Shown here one piece after another: positions 31,657 to 42,988 of a DNA stretch of 42,988 nucleotides (position 1 is its first letter; every line of letters starts with the position of its first letter). Both the position numbers and the translations under genes were made by a program. Source of the DNA: Reyranella soli (GTDB lineage Bacteria > Pseudomonadota > Alphaproteobacteria > Reyranellales > Reyranellaceae); contig NZ_BKAJ01000127.1 in NCBI RefSeq assembly GCF_007992495.1, forward strand, positions 1 to 42,988, written 5' to 3'. Below the pieces are notes generated by a model. It was not told the origin of the DNA. It saw only the letters and a list, made by a program, of their open reading frames with translations, and did not search any database.

Positions 31657-32349
31657 TCACCCGTTGGTTATCCCGGTCTTTTCCTCGGCCATCAGGTAGC
31701 CGACGCCGCGCACGGTATGGATCTTCACCGTGGCGCCGTTGTCGGCCAGCATCTTGCGCAGGCGATGGACATAGACTTCGACGGCGTTCGAGCCGACATC
31801 GCCCGACAGGCCGAACAGGTGGTCCTCGAACAGTCGCTTGGGCGCGACGTTGCCGCTGCGCCGGAGCAGGATCTCCAGCACCGCGGTCTCGCGCGCCGGG
31901 AAGGCGCGCACCACGCCGTTGATGATCACCTGGCGGCCCTCGGTGTCGAGCGCCACGTTGCCGAAGGTCAGTCGTCGGCCGAGCAGGTTGTCGGAGCGCC
32001 GCAGCAGGGCCTGCAGGCGGGCGATGAGCTCCTCCATGGCGAAGGGTTTCGCCATGTAGTCGTCGGCGCCTTCGCGCAGGCCGGCGACGCGGTCGGTGAC
32101 GCCGTCGCGCGCCGTCAGCACCAGGACCGGCGTGGAATCGCCGCGCCGGCGCATGTCGCGCAGCAGGTTGAGGCCGTCTTCGTCGGGCAGGCCGCGGTCG
32201 AGGACCATCGCGGCGTAGCGCATGGTGGCGAGCGCGTGCGCGGCGTCGGCGGCCGTGCGCACGGAATCGGCGGAGAAGCCGCCCTGCGCCAGGCCTTTCT
32301 TCAGCAACGCGACGAGCTCGATGCTGTCCTCGACGAGAAGGACCCTCAT
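31657..32349 (-). CDS. OmpR-family response regulator
   Basis: A 230-residue regulator. The receiver domain (1-115) has the acidic pocket E7-D8, phospho-acceptor D51 in VLDRGLPDEDG, T79 in LTARD and K101 in MAKPF. The C-terminal winged helix (about 130-225) contains VEVYVHRLRKML and the wing VRGVGYLM. It resembles TctD/QseB. It is transcribed ahead of its kinase, and its start at 32349 follows AAGGAGG. Downstream lie the acyl-CoA ligase and liv genes, plausible targets by position only. Confidence 0.94.
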   Translation of the reverse strand: MRVLLVEDSIELVALLKKGLAQGGFSADSVRTAADAAHALATMRYAAMVLDRGLPDEDGLNLLRDMRRRGDSTPVLVLTARDGVTDRVAGLREGADDYMAKPFAMEELIARLQALLRRSDNLLGRRLTFGNVALDTEGRQVIINGVVRAFPARETAVLEILLRRSGNVAPKRLFEDHLFGLSGDVGSNAVEVYVHRLRKMLADNGATVKIHTVRGVGYLMAEEKTGITNG

Positions 32350-32442
32350 CGGTGCGGTCCTCCTTTCCGCCTGATTGCCCCTGACACGATCCTAGCACGG
32401 CTTGCCTTCTCACAACGCCTGCCGACGGTTACATCTGATGGG

Positions 32443-33240
32443 GTGACGACTTCAGATGAACTTCTGGACCTCGGCGACCGCCGGCTGCGGGTGCGCCGGC
32501 TGGTGCCGCAGCAGACCGACGGGTTCGAGCGCACGACCCTGGTGTTCCTGCATGAGGGGCTGGGCTGCATCGAGATGTGGCGCGACTTTCCGCAGAAGCT
32601 CTGCGATGCCACGCGCACGGCCGGCATCGTCTATGACCGCACCGGTTATGGCGGCTCGAGCCGGTGGCCGGCCGACCCTGGCCAAAAGTACATGGAGATC
32701 GAGGCCGACGAGGTGCTGCCGCGCCTGCTGCAGACGCTGCGAGTCGAGGACTGCGTGCTGGTCGGCCACAGCGACGGCGGCACCATCGCGTTGAACTACG
32801 CCGCGCGCGATCCCGAGCCATTGCGCGCCGTGGTGACGCTGGCCGCCCATGCCATCAACGAGCCGGTGTGCGTGGCGAGCATCGTCGCGGCGCGCGAGGC
32901 GTTCGCCACGGGCGACCTGCGCCGGCGCCTGATGAGGTATCACGGCGACAATACCGACGGCGCCTTTCACCTGTGGTCGGACGCCTGGGTGGCGCCGGGC
33001 TTCGAGCCGATGGACGCCGACGGCCGCCTGCCCGGCGTCGTCGTGCCGGTGCAGGCGATCCAGGGCGAGGACGACGAATACGGCAGCGAGCTGCAGCTCG
33101 GCATCATCGCCGGCAAGGTCGGCGGCTATTGCGAGACCCGCCTGGTCCCCGACTGCGGCCACAGCCCGCACCTCCAGCAGCCGGCGTATGTGCTGTCGGA
33201 GATCACGAGGTTCATCGCGCCGCTGGCGGTGGTGGTCTGA
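32443..33240 (+). CDS. Alpha/beta hydrolase
   Basis: A 265-residue cytoplasmic alpha/beta hydrolase. The oxyanion turn is FLHEGLG (35-41), the nucleophile S110 is in VGHSDGG, with D211 (QGEDDEYG) and H240 (DCGHSPHLQ) completing the triad. VYDRTGYGGSS is typical of the MhpC/BphD-like and haloperoxidase-like groups. The start is GTG at 32443, the last possible in-frame start before the domain; a weak GATGGG precedes it. It is divergent from the response regulator (93 bp). The substrate is unknown. Confidence 0.88.
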   Translation: MTTSDELLDLGDRRLRVRRLVPQQTDGFERTTLVFLHEGLGCIEMWRDFPQKLCDATRTAGIVYDRTGYGGSSRWPADPGQKYMEIEADEVLPRLLQTLRVEDCVLVGHSDGGTIALNYAARDPEPLRAVVTLAAHAINEPVCVASIVAAREAFATGDLRRRLMRYHGDNTDGAFHLWSDAWVAPGFEPMDADGRLPGVVVPVQAIQGEDDEYGSELQLGIIAGKVGGYCETRLVPDCGHSPHLQQPAYVLSEITRFIAPLAVVV

Positions 33241-33241
33241 G

Positions 33242-33430
33242 TCTTCCAGACCGCCGGCCTCTGGCCAGCATCATAGTCTTCGGAGCGCGGACCTCCAGGT
33301 CCGCTCATTATCTTCTGGACCGCGCGCTCATGAGCGCGCGGGAGGCGCGCGGTCCGGAAGACGAAGATTATGAGCGGACTTGGAGGTCCGCGCTCCGCAT
33401 GAGCCGGCCAGAGGCCGGCGGTCCGGAAGA
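33242..33430. repeat. About 190-bp nested palindrome filling a convergent gap
   Basis: Three concentric stems: 33242-33266 with 33406-33430 (25 nt, one mismatch), 33282-33308 with 33370-33396 (27 nt, one mismatch), and 33312-33326 with 33346-33360 (15 nt, one mismatch), around a central GCGCGCTCATGAGCGCGC. It occupies the whole gap between two convergent stop codons. The outer arm recurs exactly at 42958-42982, so this is a dispersed repeat family. It may double as a two-way terminator. Confidence 0.93.
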
Positions 33431-34429
33431 TCAAAGCCGCTTGAGCTCGCTCGCGGCGGCCCAGTTCAACTCGGACACGGTCGGGCAGCGGGCCTGGGTC
33501 AGTTGGAGCTGCTCGCGGGCGCGTTGCTTGTCGCCGCGGCGGAGGGCGTCGATGCCGATGAAGAAGGAGGCCGCGCACTTGCCGTTGGTGCGGCTGGCCG
33601 CCTCATCGGTCTCGGCCGTGACCTCGAGCTCGCCGGCAGACATCTTGCCCAGCAGAAACTTGGCGATCGGCGCCGGCCATTCGCTGAGATTCTCGTTGCC
33701 GACATCCTTGGCCAGCAGGGCGCGCGCATCGCGCCGGGCACGGACCTGCGCCGCGTAGCGCCACAGGAGCGGTCCCAACCGCGCCCGGAAGGACGGCCGG
33801 CCGGCCAGGGTGGCATCGAAATCGTCCGCCGCCTGGGCGTACTGGCCGAGATCGAAATAAGCATGGCCGCGATAGTAGAGCGCGCTGCGCCGATCGGCCG
33901 GCGAGGTCGAGCCGGCCAGCGCCTCGTCGAGCAGGGCAAGCGCGCGCTGGAAATCGGCGAGCTGCATGTAGACGCGGGCCTGGGCGATCACCAGCCAGGA
34001 ATCGCCCGGCTTCTGCTGCAGGGCGCTGTCGAGGGTGCGCAAGGCCGCCGCACGATCGCCGCCGCCGGCCAGCTCCGGCAGCGTGCTCGACAGCACCAGC
34101 TGCCAGGCCGTGGGCAGGACCTTGCCCATCGCAGCGATGTCCTTCTGGCTGTCGGTCTGGCGGCCGACCCGGTTGAGCTGATAGGCGCGGATGCTGAGAT
34201 AGATCGACCGGTCGAAATCGGAGAGCTTGGAGCTCGCCAGGATCTTGTTCAGCGCCTCGAGCGTCGAATTCCGGGCATCGGACGGCATGTTGGGCTCGAC
34301 CGGCAGGCGGCCGAAGTCGCGCGCCGACGGATCCCAGGCCTCGACGGCATTGCGCTGCGCCGACGCGCCACTGCAGGCGGTCACGAGCAGTGCAAAAGCC
34401 ACAAGAATCCGGGCTATTTTCGGCTGCAT
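33431..34429 (-). CDS. TPR-repeat lipoprotein
   Basis: A 332-residue probable lipoprotein. Residues 1-19 form a signal ending in a lipobox-like LVTAC (C19), so it is likely anchored to a membrane facing the periplasm. The mature part has several tetratricopeptide-like helical pairs, for example around PGDSWLVIAQARVYMQLADF, RRSALYYRGHAYFDLGQYAQ and FFIGIDALRRGDKQRAREQL, which usually mediate protein contacts. No catalytic motif is seen. The start is ATG at 34429; the reading frame stays open far upstream only because it is antisense to acnA. It is divergent from acnA by 111 bp. Confidence 0.83.
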   Translation of the reverse strand: MQPKIARILVAFALLVTACSGASAQRNAVEAWDPSARDFGRLPVEPNMPSDARNSTLEALNKILASSKLSDFDRSIYLSIRAYQLNRVGRQTDSQKDIAAMGKVLPTAWQLVLSSTLPELAGGGDRAAALRTLDSALQQKPGDSWLVIAQARVYMQLADFQRALALLDEALAGSTSPADRRSALYYRGHAYFDLGQYAQAADDFDATLAGRPSFRARLGPLLWRYAAQVRARRDARALLAKDVGNENLSEWPAPIAKFLLGKMSAGELEVTAETDEAASRTNGKCAASFFIGIDALRRGDKQRAREQLQLTQARCPTVSELNWAAASELKRL

Positions 34430-34471
34430 GCGGGCAATCTGGCACAACGGACCGGTGACCGCATCCGCCGA

Positions 34472-34500
34472 TTGCCTGTGCCCTTCCATGCCCCTATTTT
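34472..34500 (+). promoter_or_regulatory. Probable sigma-70-type promoter of acnA
   Basis: TTGCCT (34472-34477) and TATTTT (34495-34500) are separated by exactly 17 bp, about 40 bp before the acnA start. The -10 box lies in one of the few AT-rich spots of the gap. Confidence 0.5.
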
Positions 34501-34540
34501 GCCACCCGCCCGCACGCGATCGACCGTCAGGAGTATCATC

Positions 34541-37228
<2,688 letters not shown>

Positions 37229-37240
37229 GAAATAACGGCC

Positions 37241-37795
37241 ATGGCGACGGGGTTGGTCAGTCACTTCGTCGCCATGGCCGGCAACAATGCCTGGTCCAAT
37301 CACCGGCTGCTGACGGCCTGCAAGGAACTGACACCGGCCGAGTTCGCCGAGCGGCGCACGGGCTTCTTCCCGTCGCTCCGGGCGACGCTGAACCACATCC
37401 TGTGGGTCGACATCTATTATATTGACGCGCTGCATCGCGATCCGACGGTGCTCAAACGCTACGACGACCCGCCGCCGGACTTTCCCGACGCCCATCAGCT
37501 CTATGATGCGCAGCGCAAGAGCGATCGGCGGCTGATCGATTTCTGCGAACGCCAGACCGACGCGACTCTGGCGGAAGGGCTGGTGCGGCCGCGGCCCAAC
37601 CGCACGCCGCCGCCCAGCAGTATCGCCTCTATCCTGGAGCATCTGTTCCAGCATCAGATCCATCATCGCGGCCAGGCGCATGCGATGCTCAGCAGCACGT
37701 CGGTCAAGCCGCCGCAGCTCGACGAGTTCTTCCTGGCCGGCGAAGAGGATCTGCGGCGCGACGAGCAGCGGCTGCTCGGGTTGCCGCAACGCTGA
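37241..37795 (+). CDS. DinB-family protein
   Basis: A 184-residue four-helix-bundle protein of the DinB/YfiT-like superfamily. Candidate metal ligands are H52 (LNHILW), and H138 and H142 in FQHQIHHRGQ, the family's usual three-histidine set. Members include metal-dependent thiol transferases (bacillithiol, mycothiol) and many of unknown role; no thiol system is evident here. It starts 12 bases after acnA with no clear ribosome site, and its TGA shares a base with the next ATG, so it is coupled to the fusion gene. Confidence 0.88.
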   Translation: MATGLVSHFVAMAGNNAWSNHRLLTACKELTPAEFAERRTGFFPSLRATLNHILWVDIYYIDALHRDPTVLKRYDDPPPDFPDAHQLYDAQRKSDRRLIDFCERQTDATLAEGLVRPRPNRTPPPSSIASILEHLFQHQIHHRGQAHAMLSSTSVKPPQLDEFFLAGEEDLRRDEQRLLGLPQR

Positions 37796-38916
37796 TGCGG
37801 CCGCGTCCCTCCTTCGCCGGTGCTGCCGTGGAAGTGAGCGACCTCGGCCGCTCGGTGGCGTTCCATCGCCTGTGGCTGCCCATGCTTGGCTTTCGTCGCG
37901 TCTGGGCAGGGCCCGACCGCGTGATGTGGTCGCGCGGCTACGATCACTTCGTCATGCGCCAGGCCAAGGAAGGCATCTCCTACGGACCGGGCGCGCTGTG
38001 GCTTGCCGTGTCGGCCGAGAGCCGCGCCCAGGTCGACCAGGTGTTCGCCGAGCTGCGCGACGCCGGCGCGGAGATCCTGCAGCCGCCCAAGGAGCTCGAC
38101 TACTTCGCGCCCGGCTACTACTCGGTGGCGTTCCGCGATCCCGACGGCGTGCCGATCGAGGTGGCGCATCGCTGGGACGAATTGCCCGAGGTGGCCGACG
38201 CGGAGCAGGTCCAGGTGCCGGGCCACGGCGTCACGCTGGGCGGCTACTTCTTCAAGCCTCAGGCCGGCGCGCCGCCTTATCCCGCGGTGATCCTGCTGCA
38301 CGGCTTCGCTGGTCATGCCCACAACATGGTCGGGCTGGCGCGGACCTGCACGGCGAACGGCTACGCGGCGTTGGCCCTGTCACTGCGCGGCTGGCTGGGC
38401 TCTGACGGCGAGAGCGACCAGGGGCTGCGCCAGCCGCTCGACGTGCTGGCAGCGATCGACTGGCTGGCCAAGCGGCCGTTGGTCGACAAGGACCGTATCG
38501 CCGTGGTCGGCGCCTCGATGGGTGGCCAGGTGGCGCTGCTGGCGGCCGCCCACAAGCCGCCGATCCGTGCCGTCGCCTCGTTCTACGGGCCGATGGACCT
38601 GTCGCGTTGGCGCGAAGCCAATCCCTTCATCCGCGACTATCTCGACGATCTCTGCGGCCCCGAAGGCCTGCCGGTGCGCTCGCCGATCCTGCGGGTGGCA
38701 CAGATCGACGCACCGGTGCTGCTGGTCCATGGCGATCGCGACGAGAACGTGCCGGTCGACCAGGCGCAGGCGATGGCCGAAGCATTGAAGAGCCATGGCA
38801 AGGAGGTCGAGACCTTCATTGTGCCAGGCGGTACGCATTTCTTCACGGAGCAGCAGAACGCCGCCGCCCGGCGTAAGCTCTTCGACTTCCTGCGCCGCCA
38901 TCTCAATCGGAGCTGA
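37795..38916 (+). CDS. Fusion of a VOC (glyoxalase-like) domain and an alpha/beta hydrolase
   Basis: A 373-residue two-domain protein. Residues about 6-126 are a VOC module (AAVEVSDLGRSVAFHRLWL, LGFRRVWAG, and the C-terminal metal strand FRDPDGVPIEVAHRW, with E122). Residues about 140-370 are a dienelactone-hydrolase/S9-like domain: LLHGFAG, nucleophile S241 in GASMGGQ, D316 in HGDRDENVP and H348 in GGTHFF. There is no stop, frameshift or ribosome site between the domains, so the fusion is real as read. A coupled isomerase/lyase plus hydrolase on one substrate is plausible but unproven. It overlaps the DinB-like stop by one base. Confidence 0.88.
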   Translation: MRPRPSFAGAAVEVSDLGRSVAFHRLWLPMLGFRRVWAGPDRVMWSRGYDHFVMRQAKEGISYGPGALWLAVSAESRAQVDQVFAELRDAGAEILQPPKELDYFAPGYYSVAFRDPDGVPIEVAHRWDELPEVADAEQVQVPGHGVTLGGYFFKPQAGAPPYPAVILLHGFAGHAHNMVGLARTCTANGYAALALSLRGWLGSDGESDQGLRQPLDVLAAIDWLAKRPLVDKDRIAVVGASMGGQVALLAAAHKPPIRAVASFYGPMDLSRWREANPFIRDYLDDLCGPEGLPVRSPILRVAQIDAPVLLVHGDRDENVPVDQAQAMAEALKSHGKEVETFIVPGGTHFFTEQQNAAARRKLFDFLRRHLNRS

Positions 38917-38922
38917 TCTTTC

Positions 38923-39594
38923 ATGCGCGTGTCCGAAGCCATCAACTCCCGCCGCTCGATGCGCGTGTTCAAGGCTGATCCCGTGCCGCAGGCCGATATC
39001 GAATGGATCATCTCGACCGCGAGCCGCGCGGCGTCGAACGGCAACCTGCAGCCGTGGAAACTCTATGTCACCACGGGCAAGGCGCGGCAGCGGCTGTCGG
39101 CCGCGATCCTCAAGGCGATGGACGACGGCGACAACGGCCCGGGCGCTGAATACAACGTCTATCCGAAGGAATTCACGCCGGTGTACGACCAGCGCCGCAA
39201 GCTGGTCGGCAAGCAGCTTTACACCCTGCTCGGCGTGCCGCGCGGCGATGCCGCCGGCATGCTGAAGCAGTTCCGCAAGAACTACGATTTCTTCGACGCG
39301 CCGGTCGGCATGATCCTGTGCGTCGAACGCCGCATGGGCAACGGCCAGTGGATCGACTGCGGCATCTTCCTCGACCAGCTCATGCTGCTGGCGCGCGAGA
39401 AGGGCCTGCATACCTGCCCGCAGGCCGCCTTCAGCCGCTACCAGCACGTCGTGCGTCGCGAGCTGAAGATCCCCGACGACGAGGTCGTGATCTGCGGCCT
39501 GGCGCTGGGCTACGCCGATCCCGACGAGGTACCCAACAGCCTGATCACCGAGCGCGCGCCGCTCCAGGATTTCACGACCTGGTTTCACGAGTAA
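38923..39594 (+). CDS. Nitroreductase-family flavoprotein
   Basis: A 223-residue FMN-dependent oxidoreductase. The N-terminal flavin-binding block is SRRSMRVF, ASRAASNGNLQPWKLYV follows, and the C-terminal block VVICGLALGYADPDEVPNSL is typical. It would reduce nitro groups, quinones or similar compounds with NAD(P)H, usually as a dimer in the cytoplasm. It begins six bases after the fusion gene's stop, so it probably belongs to the 37241-39594 run. Confidence 0.93.
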   Translation: MRVSEAINSRRSMRVFKADPVPQADIEWIISTASRAASNGNLQPWKLYVTTGKARQRLSAAILKAMDDGDNGPGAEYNVYPKEFTPVYDQRRKLVGKQLYTLLGVPRGDAAGMLKQFRKNYDFFDAPVGMILCVERRMGNGQWIDCGIFLDQLMLLAREKGLHTCPQAAFSRYQHVVRRELKIPDDEVVICGLALGYADPDEVPNSLITERAPLQDFTTWFHE

Positions 39595-39615
39595 AACCAG
39601 GGCACCAAAGTCGAA

Positions 39616-39650
39616 TTGCCGAGGCCGGCGCGAGCGGGCTAAAACCCGCT
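39616..39650 (+). promoter_or_regulatory. Hairpin and possible promoter ahead of acsA
   Basis: AGCGGG (39633-39638) pairs with CCCGCT (39645-39650) around CTAAAA, and TTAATT follows, so this could be a weak terminator for the nitroreductase run. The same bases also allow a promoter reading: TTGCCG (39616-39621) and TAAAAC (39640-39645), 18 bp apart. The two readings cannot be separated by eye. Confidence 0.35.
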
Positions 39651-39682
39651 TAATTCGCGGCAAAAGCCGACGGGAGGGAACC

Positions 39683-41616
<1,934 letters not shown>

Positions 41617-41620
<4 letters not shown>

Positions 41621-42957
41621 ACCCGACGATCCTGCAACTGGCCGCGGACCTCTCCGCCGGCCGCACCACCTCGCGCACGCTCACCGAGCAGGCGCTGGCC
41701 CGCATCGCCGATCCCAAGGGCGAAGGCGGTCGCGCCTTCATTAAAGTCTGGCGCGACCAGGCGTTGGCCGCGGCCGATGCCAGTGACGTCCAGCGCAAGG
41801 CGGGCCTCGTGCCCTCGCCGCTCGCCGGCATCCCGGTCTCGATCAAGAACCTGTGCAATGTCGCTGGCGAGACGACACTCGCCGGCTCCAAGGCGCTCGA
41901 CGATGCGCCGCCGGCCAAGGCCGACGCACCGGTGGTGGCGCGGCTGCGCGCGGCCGGCGCGGTGATCGTCGGCAGCACCAACATGAGCGAGTTCGCCTTC
42001 TCGGGCGTAGGCTTCAACCCGCACTACGGCACGCCGGGCAATCCGGCCGACCGCAAGCGCGTGCCGGGCGGCTCCTCGTCGGGCGCGGCGGTCTCGGTCG
42101 CCGACGGCATGGCCGTGGCGGCGCTCGGCACCGACACCGGCGGCTCGGTGCGCATCCCTGCCGCCGTCTGCGGCATCACCGGCTTCAAGCCGACGGCGCG
42201 GCGCGTGCCGATCGACGGCGTCGTGCCGCTTTCGACCTCGCTCGATTCCATCGGCCCGCTGGCCAATTCGGTCGAATGCTGCGCCATCGTCGATGCGGTG
42301 TTCGCGGGCGAGCCGATTTCGGTGCCCCAGCCGGCGCCGCTCGCCGGCCTGCGCTTCGCCGTGCCGATGCACTTCGTGATGGACGATCTCGATTCCACGG
42401 TCGCCGCCGCCTTCGAGCGGGCGCTGAAGGCGCTGTCGGGCATCGGCGTGAAGGTCGAGAAGATCGACCTGCCCGAGCTGAACGAGCTCAACACCATCAA
42501 CGCCCGCGGCACCTTTGCCGCTTCCGAGGCCTATACCTGGCACCGCACGCTGATCGAGCGCCGCGGCAAGGATTACGACCAGCTCGTCTACCCGCGCATC
42601 ATGCGCGGCAAGGAGATGAGTGCCGCCGACTACATCGACCTGCTGGCGGCGCGCGCCGACCTGCAGAAGCGCGTGTCGGCGATCACCTCGAACTACGACG
42701 CCGTCGTCATGCCGACCTGCGCCATCGTGGCGCCGACCCTCGACGAGGTCTCGACTCCCGACGGCTTCACCAAGAAGAACATGCTGCTGCTGCGCAACAC
42801 CACCGTCGGCAACTTCCTGGACCGCTGCGGCATCAGCCTGCCCTGCCACGCGCCGGGCGAGCTGCCCGTCGGCTTCTCGCTGATGGGCGAGGCGATGGCT
42901 GACAAGCGCGTGCTGGCGATGGCGAGGAGCGTGGCACCGGTGGTGCGGGCGCACTGA
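41617..42957 (+). CDS. Amidase-signature enzyme
   Basis: A 446-residue serine amidase of the amidase-signature family (GatA/AtzF type). The Ser-cisSer-Lys triad is visible: K77 in GIPVSIKNL, the cis-serine in GGSSSGAA (152-159), and nucleophile S177 in TDTGGSVRIPA. It hydrolyses an amide to acid plus ammonia, in the cytoplasm. It is shorter than GatA (about 480-490) and no gatB or gatC is nearby, so a metabolic amidase is more likely than a tRNA amidotransferase. The start is GTG at 41617, overlapping the acsA TGA as GTGA, so it is translated with acetyl-CoA synthetase. That suggests its product may be acetate or another acid to be activated. Confidence 0.92.
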
Positions 42958-42988
42958 TCTTCCGGACCGCCGGCCTCTGGCCGGCCTC
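42958..42988. repeat. Start of a second copy of the 33.2-kb palindromic repeat
   Basis: Immediately after the amidase stop, 42958-42982 equals the outer arm of the 33242-33430 palindrome: 25 of 25 bases identical to the complement of 33406-33430. The copy runs off the window edge. Confidence 0.9.

Overview
The window is a high-GC stretch of an alphaproteobacterial chromosome. Codon bias is strong, GTG and TTG starts are common, and there are many long antisense open frames of the kind GC-rich coding DNA produces. A free-living, metabolically broad Rhodospirillales/Hyphomicrobiales-type organism fits; Reyranella or a relative is my guess, not something the sequence proves. Supporting hints are orphan Tat-exported family-5 solute-binding proteins, a Bug/TctC-type binding protein, a Liv-type ABC cluster linked to an acyl-CoA ligase, and short palindromic intergenic repeats. 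I saw no tRNA, rRNA, CRISPR array, transposase or prophage, and no gene is cut by either window edge.

Layout. 67-1674 (-) is a family-5 binding protein, divergent from a six-gene plus-strand run (1899-7942): VOC protein, acyl-CoA synthetase, quinone-oxidoreductase-like dehydrogenase, hotdog thioesterase, a second family-5 binding protein and a small exported protein. This looks like uptake and CoA-dependent breakdown of an unidentified acid. A 434-bp gap follows. From 16081 down to 8377 (-) seven genes run together, most overlapping or a few bases apart: exported isoaspartyl-methyltransferase homologue, 897-residue membrane spermidine-synthase-like protein, exported hydrolase, PhnZ-like HD oxygenase, threonine/serine dehydratase-like enzyme, acyltransferase-3 and Nudix hydrolase. 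I recognise no named system here, and it is the best candidate for an undescribed pathway.

16229-22708 holds a Bug-type binding protein, a SDR/GNAT/PaaK-like operon (-), two tandem coiled-coil microproteins (-), an AhpD-like protein, a Gdx/SugE guanidinium exporter with a probable guanidine-II riboswitch, an R2K ATP-grasp gene (-) and a small membrane protein. From 32349 down to 22705 (-) lie a two-component system, an acyl-CoA ligase, livG, livH, livM, a binding protein, livF and a truncated BrnA-like antitoxin relic, with large palindromes in two of the gaps inside the run.

32443-42957 contains an alpha/beta hydrolase, a roughly 190-bp nested palindrome, a TPR lipoprotein (-), acnA with a good promoter, DinB-like and VOC-hydrolase fusion genes, a nitroreductase, acetyl-CoA synthetase and an overlapping amidase. 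The last 31 bases begin a second copy of the 33.2-kb palindrome. Acetyl-CoA synthetase and aconitase tie the right side to acetate/TCA metabolism. The several acyl-CoA ligases, thioesterase and transporters suggest an organism living on diverse organic acids.
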